Shown here piece after piece: positions 16,338-23,003 of a stretch of DNA of 64,000 nt; position 1 is the stretch's first letter, and each line of letters opens with the position of its first letter. The position numbers and the translations under genes were made by a program. The notes under the pieces were generated by a model. The model was not told the DNA's origin, did not search any database, and saw only the letters and a program-made list of their open reading frames with translations. This stretch comes from Kibdelosporangium banguiense. GTDB taxonomy: Bacteria; Actinomycetota; Actinomycetes; Mycobacteriales; Pseudonocardiaceae. The stretch lies in the NCBI RefSeq assembly GCF_017876405.1, contig NZ_JAGINW010000001.1, positions 9,685,203 to 9,749,202 of the forward strand, read 5' to 3'.

Positions 16338-17321
16338 ATGGTGGCCCCGCTTCGCGTCGGTGTGCTCGCCTATCCAGGATGCTTCGCCTCGGAGATCTTC
16401 GGGGTTCCCGACCTGCTCACGATGGCCTCGCACATTGCCGCGACCAGGGATCCGCTGTACGACGTGTCGATCCTGTCGCCGCGGCGGCGCGTGGTCGCCT
16501 CCGGCGGCGCGGCGATCACGGTCGTGCCGGTACGGCAGGTCGATGTCCTCGTCGTACCCGGGTTCGAGCTGTACCCCGGACTCGACCTGGACGCGACACT
16601 CACGTCGCTCAGCCCGGAGATCGACACCATCAGATCCAGCTCGCAATTGGGAGTCGCGCTGGTGTCGATCTGTGTCGGCGCGTTCCTGCTGGCAGATGCC
16701 GGCCTGCTCGACGGGCGAGAGTCGACGACCTCGTGGCTGTTCGCCGGCCGGCTGGCAGACCGTTGCCCGGGCACCGACGTCAGACCGGAGAAACTTGTGG
16801 TCACCGACAGCGGGGTGACCACAACAGGCGCGTTCAGCGCAATGTACGACTTCACCCTCGGCCTCATCCGCGAGCACAACGGCAGCCGCGTCGCCCGCGC
16901 CACCGCGCGTGTCGCGCTCGTCGACGATGCGCGGCCCAGCCAGGCTCCGTACGTCGACACGGAACTGTTGCCGGCCACAGGCAGCCAGTTCTCGCAAGGC
17001 GTCAAACGCTGGCTGGACCAGAACATGCGCGAGCGCTACGACCTCGGGCTGCTCTCCGCGACGTTCCACGTCAGCACACGAACCCTCCTGCGGCGGTTTC
17101 GCGCCGAGACCGGCCAGACCCCGCTCGGATACCTGCAGGCGGAACGGGTGCGCAGGGCGAAACACCTGCTCGAGACCACTGAGCGGACAGTCGCCGGCAT
17201 CGCCGCCGATGTCGGCTATCGCGACCCCGGGGCGTTCAGCACCATCTTCACCCGCCTGGCCGGGCACCGGCCACGGGACTACCGCACGACGTTCAGGGCA
17301 CACGCCGAACCCATCTCCTGA
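16338..17321 (+). CDS. GlxA-family AraC-type transcriptional regulator
   Basis: The start is the ATG at 16338. Residues 1-175 are a DJ-1/PfpI-like sensor: LRVGVLAYPGCFASEIFGVPDLL and ALVSICVGAFLLADAGLLDGR, with Cys in the nucleophile-elbow position. Residues about 215-320 are two AraC helix-turn-helix motifs: LGLLSATFHVSTRTLLRRF and VAGIAADVGYRDPGAFSTIF, followed by RDYR. This 327-residue layout is the GlxA (FtrA/AdpA-like) subfamily, which usually activates. It is divergent from the dienelactone hydrolase gene, its probable target. Confidence 0.9.
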   Translation: MVAPLRVGVLAYPGCFASEIFGVPDLLTMASHIAATRDPLYDVSILSPRRRVVASGGAAITVVPVRQVDVLVVPGFELYPGLDLDATLTSLSPEIDTIRSSSQLGVALVSICVGAFLLADAGLLDGRESTTSWLFAGRLADRCPGTDVRPEKLVVTDSGVTTTGAFSAMYDFTLGLIREHNGSRVARATARVALVDDARPSQAPYVDTELLPATGSQFSQGVKRWLDQNMRERYDLGLLSATFHVSTRTLLRRFRAETGQTPLGYLQAERVRRAKHLLETTERTVAGIAADVGYRDPGAFSTIFTRLAGHRPRDYRTTFRAHAEPIS

Positions 17322-17386
17322 CGAACCGAACCACAACGTCCGCCTATCGGCACGACCGTACGTCCACTTTCGAGGACCCGGTTTGG

Positions 17387-17620
17387 TCAGCCGCGGTAGT
17401 AGTCGCCGAGGGCGGTGAAGGCGGCCTTGGGTTCCCACGGCATGTCCGGGTAGGTGTCGCCGCTGCGGCCTTCGAGAACCTTGACGATGCCGAGACTGGC
17501 CAGGTCGAGGTCGCGGCGGGAGTCGTGAGGGCGGTGCGGGTAGTTGTAGAGCGCGAAGAGATACACGAAGGCGCTGTCAACGCCTTCGGCGTCAAAGATC
17601 TCCAGTAACTCGCGCAGGTA
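17387..17620 (-). pseudogene. C-terminal fragment of a glycosidase-like protein
   Basis: About 77 codons read as a real C-terminus: FDAEGVDSAFVYLFALYNYP, DLDLASLGIVKVLEG, then WEPKAAFTALGDYYR. These are typical endings of actinobacterial TIM-barrel glycosidase-like proteins (acid residue on strand 7, WxPK near the end). There is no start, and the homology stops abruptly at about 17620, five bases from a 44-base perfect hairpin. The rest of the gene is gone. Confidence 0.6.
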
Positions 17621-17624
17621 GCAT

Positions 17625-17668
17625 GGAAAACATGCGCGTGCGCACGTTTGCGTACGCGCATGTTTTCC
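17625..17668. repeat. 15-base perfect inverted repeat at a truncation junction
   Basis: GGAAAACATGCGCGT at 17625-17639 pairs with ACGCGCATGTTTTCC at 17654-17668, with a 14-base loop that is itself partly self-complementary (GCGCACG/CGT). It sits exactly between two gene fragments. It could be a terminator-like relic, a recombination site, or the target or excision scar of a lost element. Confidence 0.7.
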
Positions 17669-17706
17669 GAGGATACCGTGGATCGCGACGACCCGACGGA
17701 CGGGGC

Positions 17707-17940
17707 TTATTTCCCGTTGGACGTTGCGGTGACCAGTGGCAGCGAGACCGAGGTGCCGGCCAGGTCGATGGTGACCTTGGCTCCGATGCCGGGTTCGTCG
17801 TCGTTGGTTCCGGTCAGGATCAGACCCAGCCGGTGCCCCGCTTTGAACTCGTAGTCCTGCGGCAGCATCGACCACTTCACCCACGGCTTGGTCGGCGTCT
17901 CAGGCCACTCGCTTGGCGGCATGGTCACCCACGGCCCGCT
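17707..17940 (-). pseudogene. C-terminal fragment of a CocE/X-Pro dipeptidyl-peptidase-type hydrolase
   Basis: The recognisable part reads PTKPWVKWSMLPQDYEFKAG, HRLGLILTGTNDDE and AKVTIDLAGTSVSLPLV. It matches the jelly-roll C-terminal domain of CocE/PepX-family acyl hydrolases (LLPxDYxFKAGHRLGLxxxG). The catalytic alpha/beta half is absent and there is no start codon. It is a second remnant beside the glycosidase fragment. Confidence 0.7.
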
Positions 17941-18054
17941 GACCTCCTGGCCCGACAGACACCGCCGCACGGACCGCCTCCCGGCCGACGCGTCCGGCTC
18001 CAAGACCAAGTGGGAAGCCCAGTTGGGTCAACACACTCGCGGTGTCCGCAGCGA

Positions 18055-19494
18055 TCAGCTCGCCCGCCGGGTCCACTGTTGGTTCGTCCCGCCGTTGCAG
18101 GTGTACTGCTTGATCGTGGCTCCGTCCGAAGTAGACGCACTGGTGACATCGAGGCACTTGCCGCTGTGCCGGGCGACGATACGATGATATCCGCCACCCG
18201 CGTCCTGCAGTTGCCACTGCTGATTCGCCCCGCCACCGCAGGTCCGCTGCGCGACCACCGCGCCGTCCGAAGTAGACGATGCGGTCACGTCGAGGCATTT
18301 GCCACTGTGCCGGGCAATGAGACGGTAGTAGCCGTTGCCCGCGTCCTGGAGTTGCCACTGTTGGTTGAAGCCGTTGTTGCAGGCATACTGCGTCAACGCG
18401 ACACCGTCGGCCGTGGACGAACTGGAGATGTCGGCGCATTTGGCGCTGTGTCGTGCCACGAAGGTCTCGTACACGCTGCCACTGCCGGCACCCGCCACCA
18501 CGCCGGTGCTCGTGTCGATACTCACCTGCGGCGACCAGTTCATCGACATGGTGGTCGCGGTCGGGAAAAGGAGCGGCAGCCACACGTACTGCGACTCGTT
18601 CACCGGACGGTTCCAAGCCCCGGCCCACCGGTCACCGAGGTAGAGGTACGACGTCGTCTGGGAGCCCTGGACAGCCACCACATACGCTGTCTGCGAGCCG
18701 TAGGCGGTGGAGTTGCCGACATTGCCCAGCGAACTCCAGGTTCCCGCGACGCTGCTCGCCGTTGCGTACTTCTGCTGGTTCGGCGACCAGGAGGTGGCCC
18801 CCGAGGTCAGCAGGAAATAGGTCCCGCCGCGCTTGAACATCGCGGGAGCCTCCCGTGACGATCCTGGCCACAGGACATGAACCAGGCTCGCCACCCCGAG
18901 ATAGTCGTTGGTGAGCCGGTAGACATGCAGGTCGGCGTTCTCGCGTGCGGCCGAGATCATGTAGCCCGTGCCGTCGTCGTCCCGGAACGCCGTGATGTCT
19001 CTGGACATGTGTCCCAGCGGCCGGAAGCTGCCCCGCCAGGTGTAGTTTCCGTCCACTGTGGCCGATGTGGCCACGGCCGCCCTGGCCTCGCTGTAGTCGC
19101 GGCCGTTCTCCTTGTGCATCCACATCACGAACTGGCCGGTCGAACTGTTGTAGACCACCTTGGGACGCTCGATGTTGGCAAGGTTCAGCTCGGCATGCGA
19201 GGCCTGGGTCAGCACGTTGTTGCGGAACTCCCAGGTCCGCAGGTCGGTCGAGCGATAGACCGATACAGCACGAAAAGTGTTGTCCGGGTTGCGGTTCTCA
19301 CCGAACCAGTAGTAGTAGGCACCGACCTTGAGCATGCCGCCGCCGTGCGCGTGCACGACGGCACCAGAGGTATCGGTGAACTGCACACCATTGGACACTG
19401 TCACCGGCGCCGCCTGAGCGGGCACCGATGCGATCACGCTGAGGACGGCGAACACCGACATGAGTGTTGACACCGTGCCACTTCTTCGTGGCAT
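18055..19494 (-). CDS. secreted GH43-like glycosidase with ricin-type lectin domain
   Basis: The ATG at 19494 follows GGAG by seven bases. The 479-residue product has a signal peptide (cleavage after PAQA near residue 33). The catalytic part, about 40-320, is a five-blade propeller of the GH43/GH117 type: FTDTSGAVVHAHGGGMLKVG (first acidic residue, substrate facing), YYYWFGE, ERPKVVYN, SRDITAFRDDDGTGYM and SREAPAMFKRGGTYFL (the second acidic residue of the catalytic set, SREAP). Residues 345-479 are a beta-trefoil carbohydrate-binding module with three near-identical repeats of ARHSGKCLDVT...QQWQLQDAG. It should cleave arabinan, galactan or xylan side chains outside the cell. Confidence 0.85.
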   Translation of the reverse strand: MPRRSGTVSTLMSVFAVLSVIASVPAQAAPVTVSNGVQFTDTSGAVVHAHGGGMLKVGAYYYWFGENRNPDNTFRAVSVYRSTDLRTWEFRNNVLTQASHAELNLANIERPKVVYNSSTGQFVMWMHKENGRDYSEARAAVATSATVDGNYTWRGSFRPLGHMSRDITAFRDDDGTGYMISAARENADLHVYRLTNDYLGVASLVHVLWPGSSREAPAMFKRGGTYFLLTSGATSWSPNQQKYATASSVAGTWSSLGNVGNSTAYGSQTAYVVAVQGSQTTSYLYLGDRWAGAWNRPVNESQYVWLPLLFPTATTMSMNWSPQVSIDTSTGVVAGAGSGSVYETFVARHSAKCADISSSSTADGVALTQYACNNGFNQQWQLQDAGNGYYRLIARHSGKCLDVTASSTSDGAVVAQRTCGGGANQQWQLQDAGGGYHRIVARHSGKCLDVTSASTSDGATIKQYTCNGGTNQQWTRRAS

Positions 19495-19577
19495 CACGAC
19501 TCTCCAGGTGCAGGGATGTGTCCGGAAAGCGATTTCCACATGATGCTAGGAGGGGCCACACGGGGGTGTCAACGTCG

Positions 19578-19721
19578 ATGATCGTGGGCGTCAGCACCGT
19601 GCTGGCGTTCTCATCCGGAGTGCCTTGGCAGGTCGCGGTGTTCTGCTTCGCGGCCATCACCATTCTGCTCGTCACCGTGACCTGTGTCCTGGGCAAACTC
19701 CGCGCAGAGTCCTTCGTGTAA
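19578..19721 (+). CDS. tiny one-helix membrane protein (doubtful)
   Basis: A 47-codon frame from the ATG at 19578 is almost entirely a hydrophobic helix (PWQVAVFCFAAITILLVTVT) with a short charged tail. It could be a small membrane protein or the tail of a lost transporter. There is no good ribosome binding site. Confidence 0.35.
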   Translation: MIVGVSTVLAFSSGVPWQVAVFCFAAITILLVTVTCVLGKLRAESFV

Positions 19722-19987
19722 CCACGTTTCCGCACGTCACGCGGACCGACAGGTGTTCCGCCGACCGGCGGGGTCGAAACCAGCCGGGTAGCGGGTCCTT
19801 CCGGACTCCCGGCAGCTGTGAAGACCGGGCCGGAACCGCAAGACTCGTGTCATGGCGATCAGGGAACACACCGCAGTGCAACGAGAGTCATCGGCTCGAC
19901 CGACGACTGTCGTTGGCGCGCATGAAGTTCCTTGGGCGTGCCGGAACGGACCTGATTCCACACCGTCCCCCAGAAGGAGACAGTCCA

Positions 19988-21094
19988 ATGTTCAAGCGGA
20001 TGCTGAATGCCTTCGGCATCGGCGGCCCGTCCGTCGACACCGTCCTCGACTCGCCACACGCCGTACCTGGCCAGGCGATCACCGGCCAGGTACGCATCCA
20101 GGGCGGCAGCGCGGACGCCGAGATCGGCCAGATCGTGCTGTCGCTCGTCACCCAGGTCGAGGTCGAGCACGCCGGCGGCTTCGGGTTCGACGACGATAAC
20201 GACCAGCGCGGCAGCGCCTCGGAGTTCTACCGGATGGTCGTGCAGCAGGGCGTGCGAGTGCCCGCGGGCCAACTGGTCACGATCCCGTTCCAGCTGCAGA
20301 TCCCATGGGAGACCCCGATCACCGCGGTCGGCGGCTCACCGCTGCCGAGGATGAGCGTCGGCGTGCGGACCGAACTCCTGATCGCCGGCGCCCCCGACAA
20401 GGGCGACCTCGACCCGCTGATCGTCAGCCCGCTGCCCTCGCAGAACAAGGTGCTGGACGCGTTCGGGCAGCTCGGGTTCTCCTTCCGCAGCACTGACGTC
20501 GAAACCGGCCGTCTCCCCGGCGTGCCACAGGAGCTCGGCTTCTACCAGGAGCTCGAGTTCTTCCCGCCCGCCCAGTTCGTGGGCCGGATGAACCAGGTCG
20601 AGCTGACGTTCGTGGCGAACCCGCACGAGCTGTACGTCGTGCTCGATGCCGACAAGCACAGCGGCGCGTTCTCCTCCGGCGGCGACACGTCCGGCTGGCA
20701 CCGCGTGTCCCACCAGGAAGCGTTGGGCACCGACTGGACAGCGGCGATCAGCGGCTGGCTCACACAGGCCGCCGAGCGCGGTCACGCGAACCCGGCCTTC
20801 GGTGGGCAACCCGGCGGCCACAACCCGGCCTTCGGTGGGCAACCCGGCGGCCACAACCCGGCCTTCGGTGGGCAACCCGGCGGCCACAACCCGGCGTTCG
20901 GCGGCCAGCCCGGCTACGACCGTCACGGCCACGACCGCCATGACGACGACCGCTACGACCAGCGCGGTCAGCAGCGCGGAGCCGGCAGGGGCGGCATGCT
21001 CGCGGCCGGTGCTGCCGGCGTCGCCGGTGGCGTGCTCGGCGGCATGGCTCTCGGTGGGATCGCCGACGAGTTCTTCGGTGACGACGAGGGCTGA
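19988..21094 (+). CDS. Spo0M-like sporulation-control protein
   Basis: The ATG at 19988 has AAGGAG eight bases upstream. Residues 1-240 of the 368-residue product follow Spo0M: MFKRMLNAFGIGGPSVDTVL, VPGQAITGQVRIQGGSADAE, IPFQLQIPWETPITAVGG and the C-terminal domain RMNQVELTFVANPHELYVVL. It is an arrestin-like cytoplasmic protein linked to cell-cycle and sporulation control in Bacillus and Streptomyces. Residues 268-311 are four tandem NPAFGGQPGGH-type repeats, then a His/Asp/Arg-rich stretch, then a Gly/Ala-rich hydrophobic tail (AGAAGVAGGVLGGMALGG) found in some actinobacterial versions. The next gene, a stress-response membrane protein, follows at 48 bases. Confidence 0.88.
   Translation: MFKRMLNAFGIGGPSVDTVLDSPHAVPGQAITGQVRIQGGSADAEIGQIVLSLVTQVEVEHAGGFGFDDDNDQRGSASEFYRMVVQQGVRVPAGQLVTIPFQLQIPWETPITAVGGSPLPRMSVGVRTELLIAGAPDKGDLDPLIVSPLPSQNKVLDAFGQLGFSFRSTDVETGRLPGVPQELGFYQELEFFPPAQFVGRMNQVELTFVANPHELYVVLDADKHSGAFSSGGDTSGWHRVSHQEALGTDWTAAISGWLTQAAERGHANPAFGGQPGGHNPAFGGQPGGHNPAFGGQPGGHNPAFGGQPGYDRHGHDRHDDDRYDQRGQQRGAGRGGMLAAGAAGVAGGVLGGMALGGIADEFFGDDEG
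20789..20920 (+). repeat. four tandem 33-bp repeats inside the Spo0M-like gene
   Basis: Units start at 20789, 20822, 20855 and 20888. The first three are identical at the DNA level over 33 bases and the fourth is diverged. Each encodes an 11-residue Asn-Pro-Ala-Phe-Gly-Gly-Gln-Pro-Gly-Gly-His unit. Identity including third positions implies recent slippage or recombination, so copy number may vary between strains. Confidence 0.9.
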
Positions 21095-21142
21095 CGCACC
21101 TGACCACGACCACCCGGCCGAACAGATCACCTGAGGAACCAC

Positions 21143-21412
21143 ATGGCCATTTCCGGAATCTTCAGCGCACTCATCATCGGTTTGCTCATCGGCACGCTGG
21201 GCAGGCTGGTCGTGCCAGGCAAACAACGCATCCCGATCTGGCTGACCATCCTGGTCGGCATCGCCGCCGCGCTGATCGGCACGTTCGCCGCCAACGTACT
21301 CGGCGTGGGTGACACCCGCGGCATCGACTGGATCGAGCTGATCATCCAGATCGCCCTCGCCGCCGTCGGAGTCAGTCTGACGGCCCGGGTGTACGGCCGC
21401 AGGCACCTCTAG
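21143..21412 (+). CDS. GlsB/YeaQ/YmgE-family stress-response membrane protein
   Basis: The 89-residue protein has the family pattern: a first helix GIFSALIIGLLIGTLGRLVVPG (Gly-rich, with the LGRLxxPG signature), a second helix WLTILVGIAAALIGTFAANV and a third WIELIIQIALAAVGVSLTARVYG. It is a small integral membrane protein formerly called transglycosylase-associated and is induced by stress in many bacteria. A GAGGAA ribosome binding site lies upstream. It probably shares a transcript with the Spo0M-like gene. Confidence 0.85.
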   Translation: MAISGIFSALIIGLLIGTLGRLVVPGKQRIPIWLTILVGIAAALIGTFAANVLGVGDTRGIDWIELIIQIALAAVGVSLTARVYGRRHL

Positions 21413-21442
21413 CCGCGCGGCAGGCATAGCCCCGTTCGTCCA

Positions 21443-21496
21443 ACGACGCCCCAACGCAGACGGCCGCACGAGCAGCCACCAGCGTTGGGGTGTCGT
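21443..21496. terminator. hairpin after GlsB-like gene
   Basis: ACGACGCCCCAACGC at 21443-21457 pairs with GCGTTGGGGTGTCGT at 21482-21496 with one mismatch. It lies 31 bases beyond the stop codon, in the expected position for the end of the Spo0M/GlsB transcript. Confidence 0.65.
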
Positions 21497-21645
21497 GCTT
21501 TCCGACACGTCCACAGAGGATCTCCCGCACGACTGCAGCCAGTCGGCGGGGTGACCTCCAGCCGACTGGAGGCCGGTTCCGGACGCTTGGCAGATGGTCG
21601 CAGTGAGGTGCGCGTCGCGACGCTTGTCGCATGGCACTCGCAGAA

Positions 21646-21738
21646 CAGGACTTGCGTGCCAGCCAGTTGGCGGGCGTGACGCCACGGCAACTGTTGAGCC
21701 ATACCGCCGGCCTGGTGTCCAACCATGAACCGCCGAAC
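21646..21738 (+). pseudogene. possible serine beta-lactamase-like fragment
   Basis: A stretch of about 30 codons reads LAGVTPRQLLSHTAGLVSNHE. The VTxRQLLSHTxGL phrase is the signature between the SxxK and YxN motifs in class C beta-lactamase-like proteins. Nothing recognisable of the gene remains on either side. The match is short, so this is tentative. Confidence 0.35.
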
Positions 21739-21751
21739 CGCGAATCGCCGT

Positions 21752-21793
21752 CAGTACGCCTTTCACTTCACTCGCGAAGTGAAAGGCGTACTG
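21752..21793. terminator. 18-base perfect hairpin
   Basis: CAGTACGCCTTTCACTTC at 21752-21769 and GAAGTGAAAGGCGTACTG at 21776-21793 form a perfect stem with a six-base loop. It lies between rightward and leftward transcription units, so a bidirectional terminator is likely, although the 92 bases to the stop at 21885 is rather long. Confidence 0.65.
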
Positions 21794-21884
21794 TCGCCCC
21801 CTCGGTTCGGTGTCGCCAAGGGTCGATGGGCGAGCCTGTCCCTGGTCGGGGGGGCTTACAGGGACAGGCCCAGTCGGTGTGGTG

Positions 21885-22769
21885 TCAGTTGTCGAGTGCC
21901 ACCGCGATGTCCTGGACCGGCACGCCAGGCAACGGGAAGTCGCCCACCTTGGTCAAGGTTCCGGTCAGGATGTCGTTGAAGGTGTAGAGCGACCCAAAGG
22001 TGCTGCCGGTCATGACGCCCACGACGAACCCTGTGTTCGTCACTGTCTTGCCGCTGGTCAGGTCACTGTAGATGTCGAAGCCCGCGTCGATGTCGAAGGG
22101 GACGCCGAGTTTCCCGGCGACGGTCAGCAACCCGTCGTTGGGGGGCAACTGGATGACCTCCTGGTCGTTGTTCGTGTCGATGTCGAACAAGAAGGTCCCG
22201 GTGTCGCCGCTCAGATCGTTGTTCGTGTACGCGGCTGCCGTCACCCCGTGCGCCGTCGATCCGCTGTAGTTCAGGAGCTTGTCCTGGACCGTGACGCCGC
22301 CGACGACATCATGGCGAAGGTTCTGACCGGTGTCACTGATGATCCGCAGGCGATCGGCGGCCGGGTTGAAGTCGACCCCGAACTTGTTGCCCTGCAAGGG
22401 GTACTGCAGCTGCGACACCTTCGTCAGCGTCGGCGGAGCAGGGTCGTTGGGGCCGGTCGGGAGTTTGACCGTGTAGATGCCGCCGGCGTTGCCGACCGCG
22501 TAGAGTTTCCCGTCCTGCACCCTCATGTCGATACCGGCCGCAGACGTGTCGTTGCCGGTGAAACCGGCGATCTGCCTGACCCAGTCGAGTTGTCCTGGCG
22601 TGCTGGTCTTGAACGCGCACATGACAGTGCCGTTGGACAGGATTCCGAAGGCCTGCAGGCTGGGCACGGAAGCGGCGGTGCTACTGGCGGGCAGCCCGAC
22701 GAGGACTGTCCCTGCGGCCACTGCCGCGACAGCAACGGCGGCGAGCCGCTTCTTGAACCGTGAGCCCAT
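21885..22769 (-). CDS. secreted DUF4394 protein
   Basis: The ATG at 22769 follows GGGGAGAA. The 294-residue product has a signal peptide (RFKKRLAAVAVAAVAAGTVL, cleavage near STAAS). DUF4394 phrases are present: GILSNGTVMCAFKTSTPGQL, GIDMRVQDGKLYAVGNAGGIY, GNKFGVDFNPAADRLRIISD and NNDLSGDTGTFLFDIDT. These are propeller-like repeats of unknown function. It is oriented away from the SARP regulator that starts 235 bases beyond. Confidence 0.88.
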   Translation of the reverse strand: MGSRFKKRLAAVAVAAVAAGTVLVGLPASSTAASVPSLQAFGILSNGTVMCAFKTSTPGQLDWVRQIAGFTGNDTSAAGIDMRVQDGKLYAVGNAGGIYTVKLPTGPNDPAPPTLTKVSQLQYPLQGNKFGVDFNPAADRLRIISDTGQNLRHDVVGGVTVQDKLLNYSGSTAHGVTAAAYTNNDLSGDTGTFLFDIDTNNDQEVIQLPPNDGLLTVAGKLGVPFDIDAGFDIYSDLTSGKTVTNTGFVVGVMTGSTFGSLYTFNDILTGTLTKVGDFPLPGVPVQDIAVALDN

Positions 22770-23003
22770 GTGAGTTCTCCCCTTTCGTAAGGCACTACGG
22801 GAATGAAGTTATCTCCTCCGAATGGCGGCAATTACACGCGGCTGAACATCGCAACACCGGCCCGTGGCAATTTCGAAAATCGACGTGCCAGGCCGATTTC
22901 CTCTTGCCACGGCAACGGCGTTCTCATACCGTCGCCAACACAGATTGGCCATTGCCACTGGATGAGATCTGAACGGCGACTGGACGCGGTGGAGGTGTGG
23001 TGC
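22770..23003. promoter_or_regulatory. divergent intergenic region before the first SARP gene
   Basis: The 234-base region is AT-richer than its surroundings at 22850-22960 and lies between the leftward DUF4394 gene and the rightward SARP tandem. It must hold both promoters. The open frame that crosses it has no initiation signals. Confidence 0.45.

Noticed and set aside
20789..20920. CRISPR-like array
   Set aside because: The repeats are directly tandem without spacers and encode in-frame peptide repeats; no cas genes are present.
20336..21766. 476-codon minus-strand frame across the Spo0M-like gene
   Set aside because: Its repeats are only the complement of the 33-bp coding repeats, and no recognisable fold is encoded.
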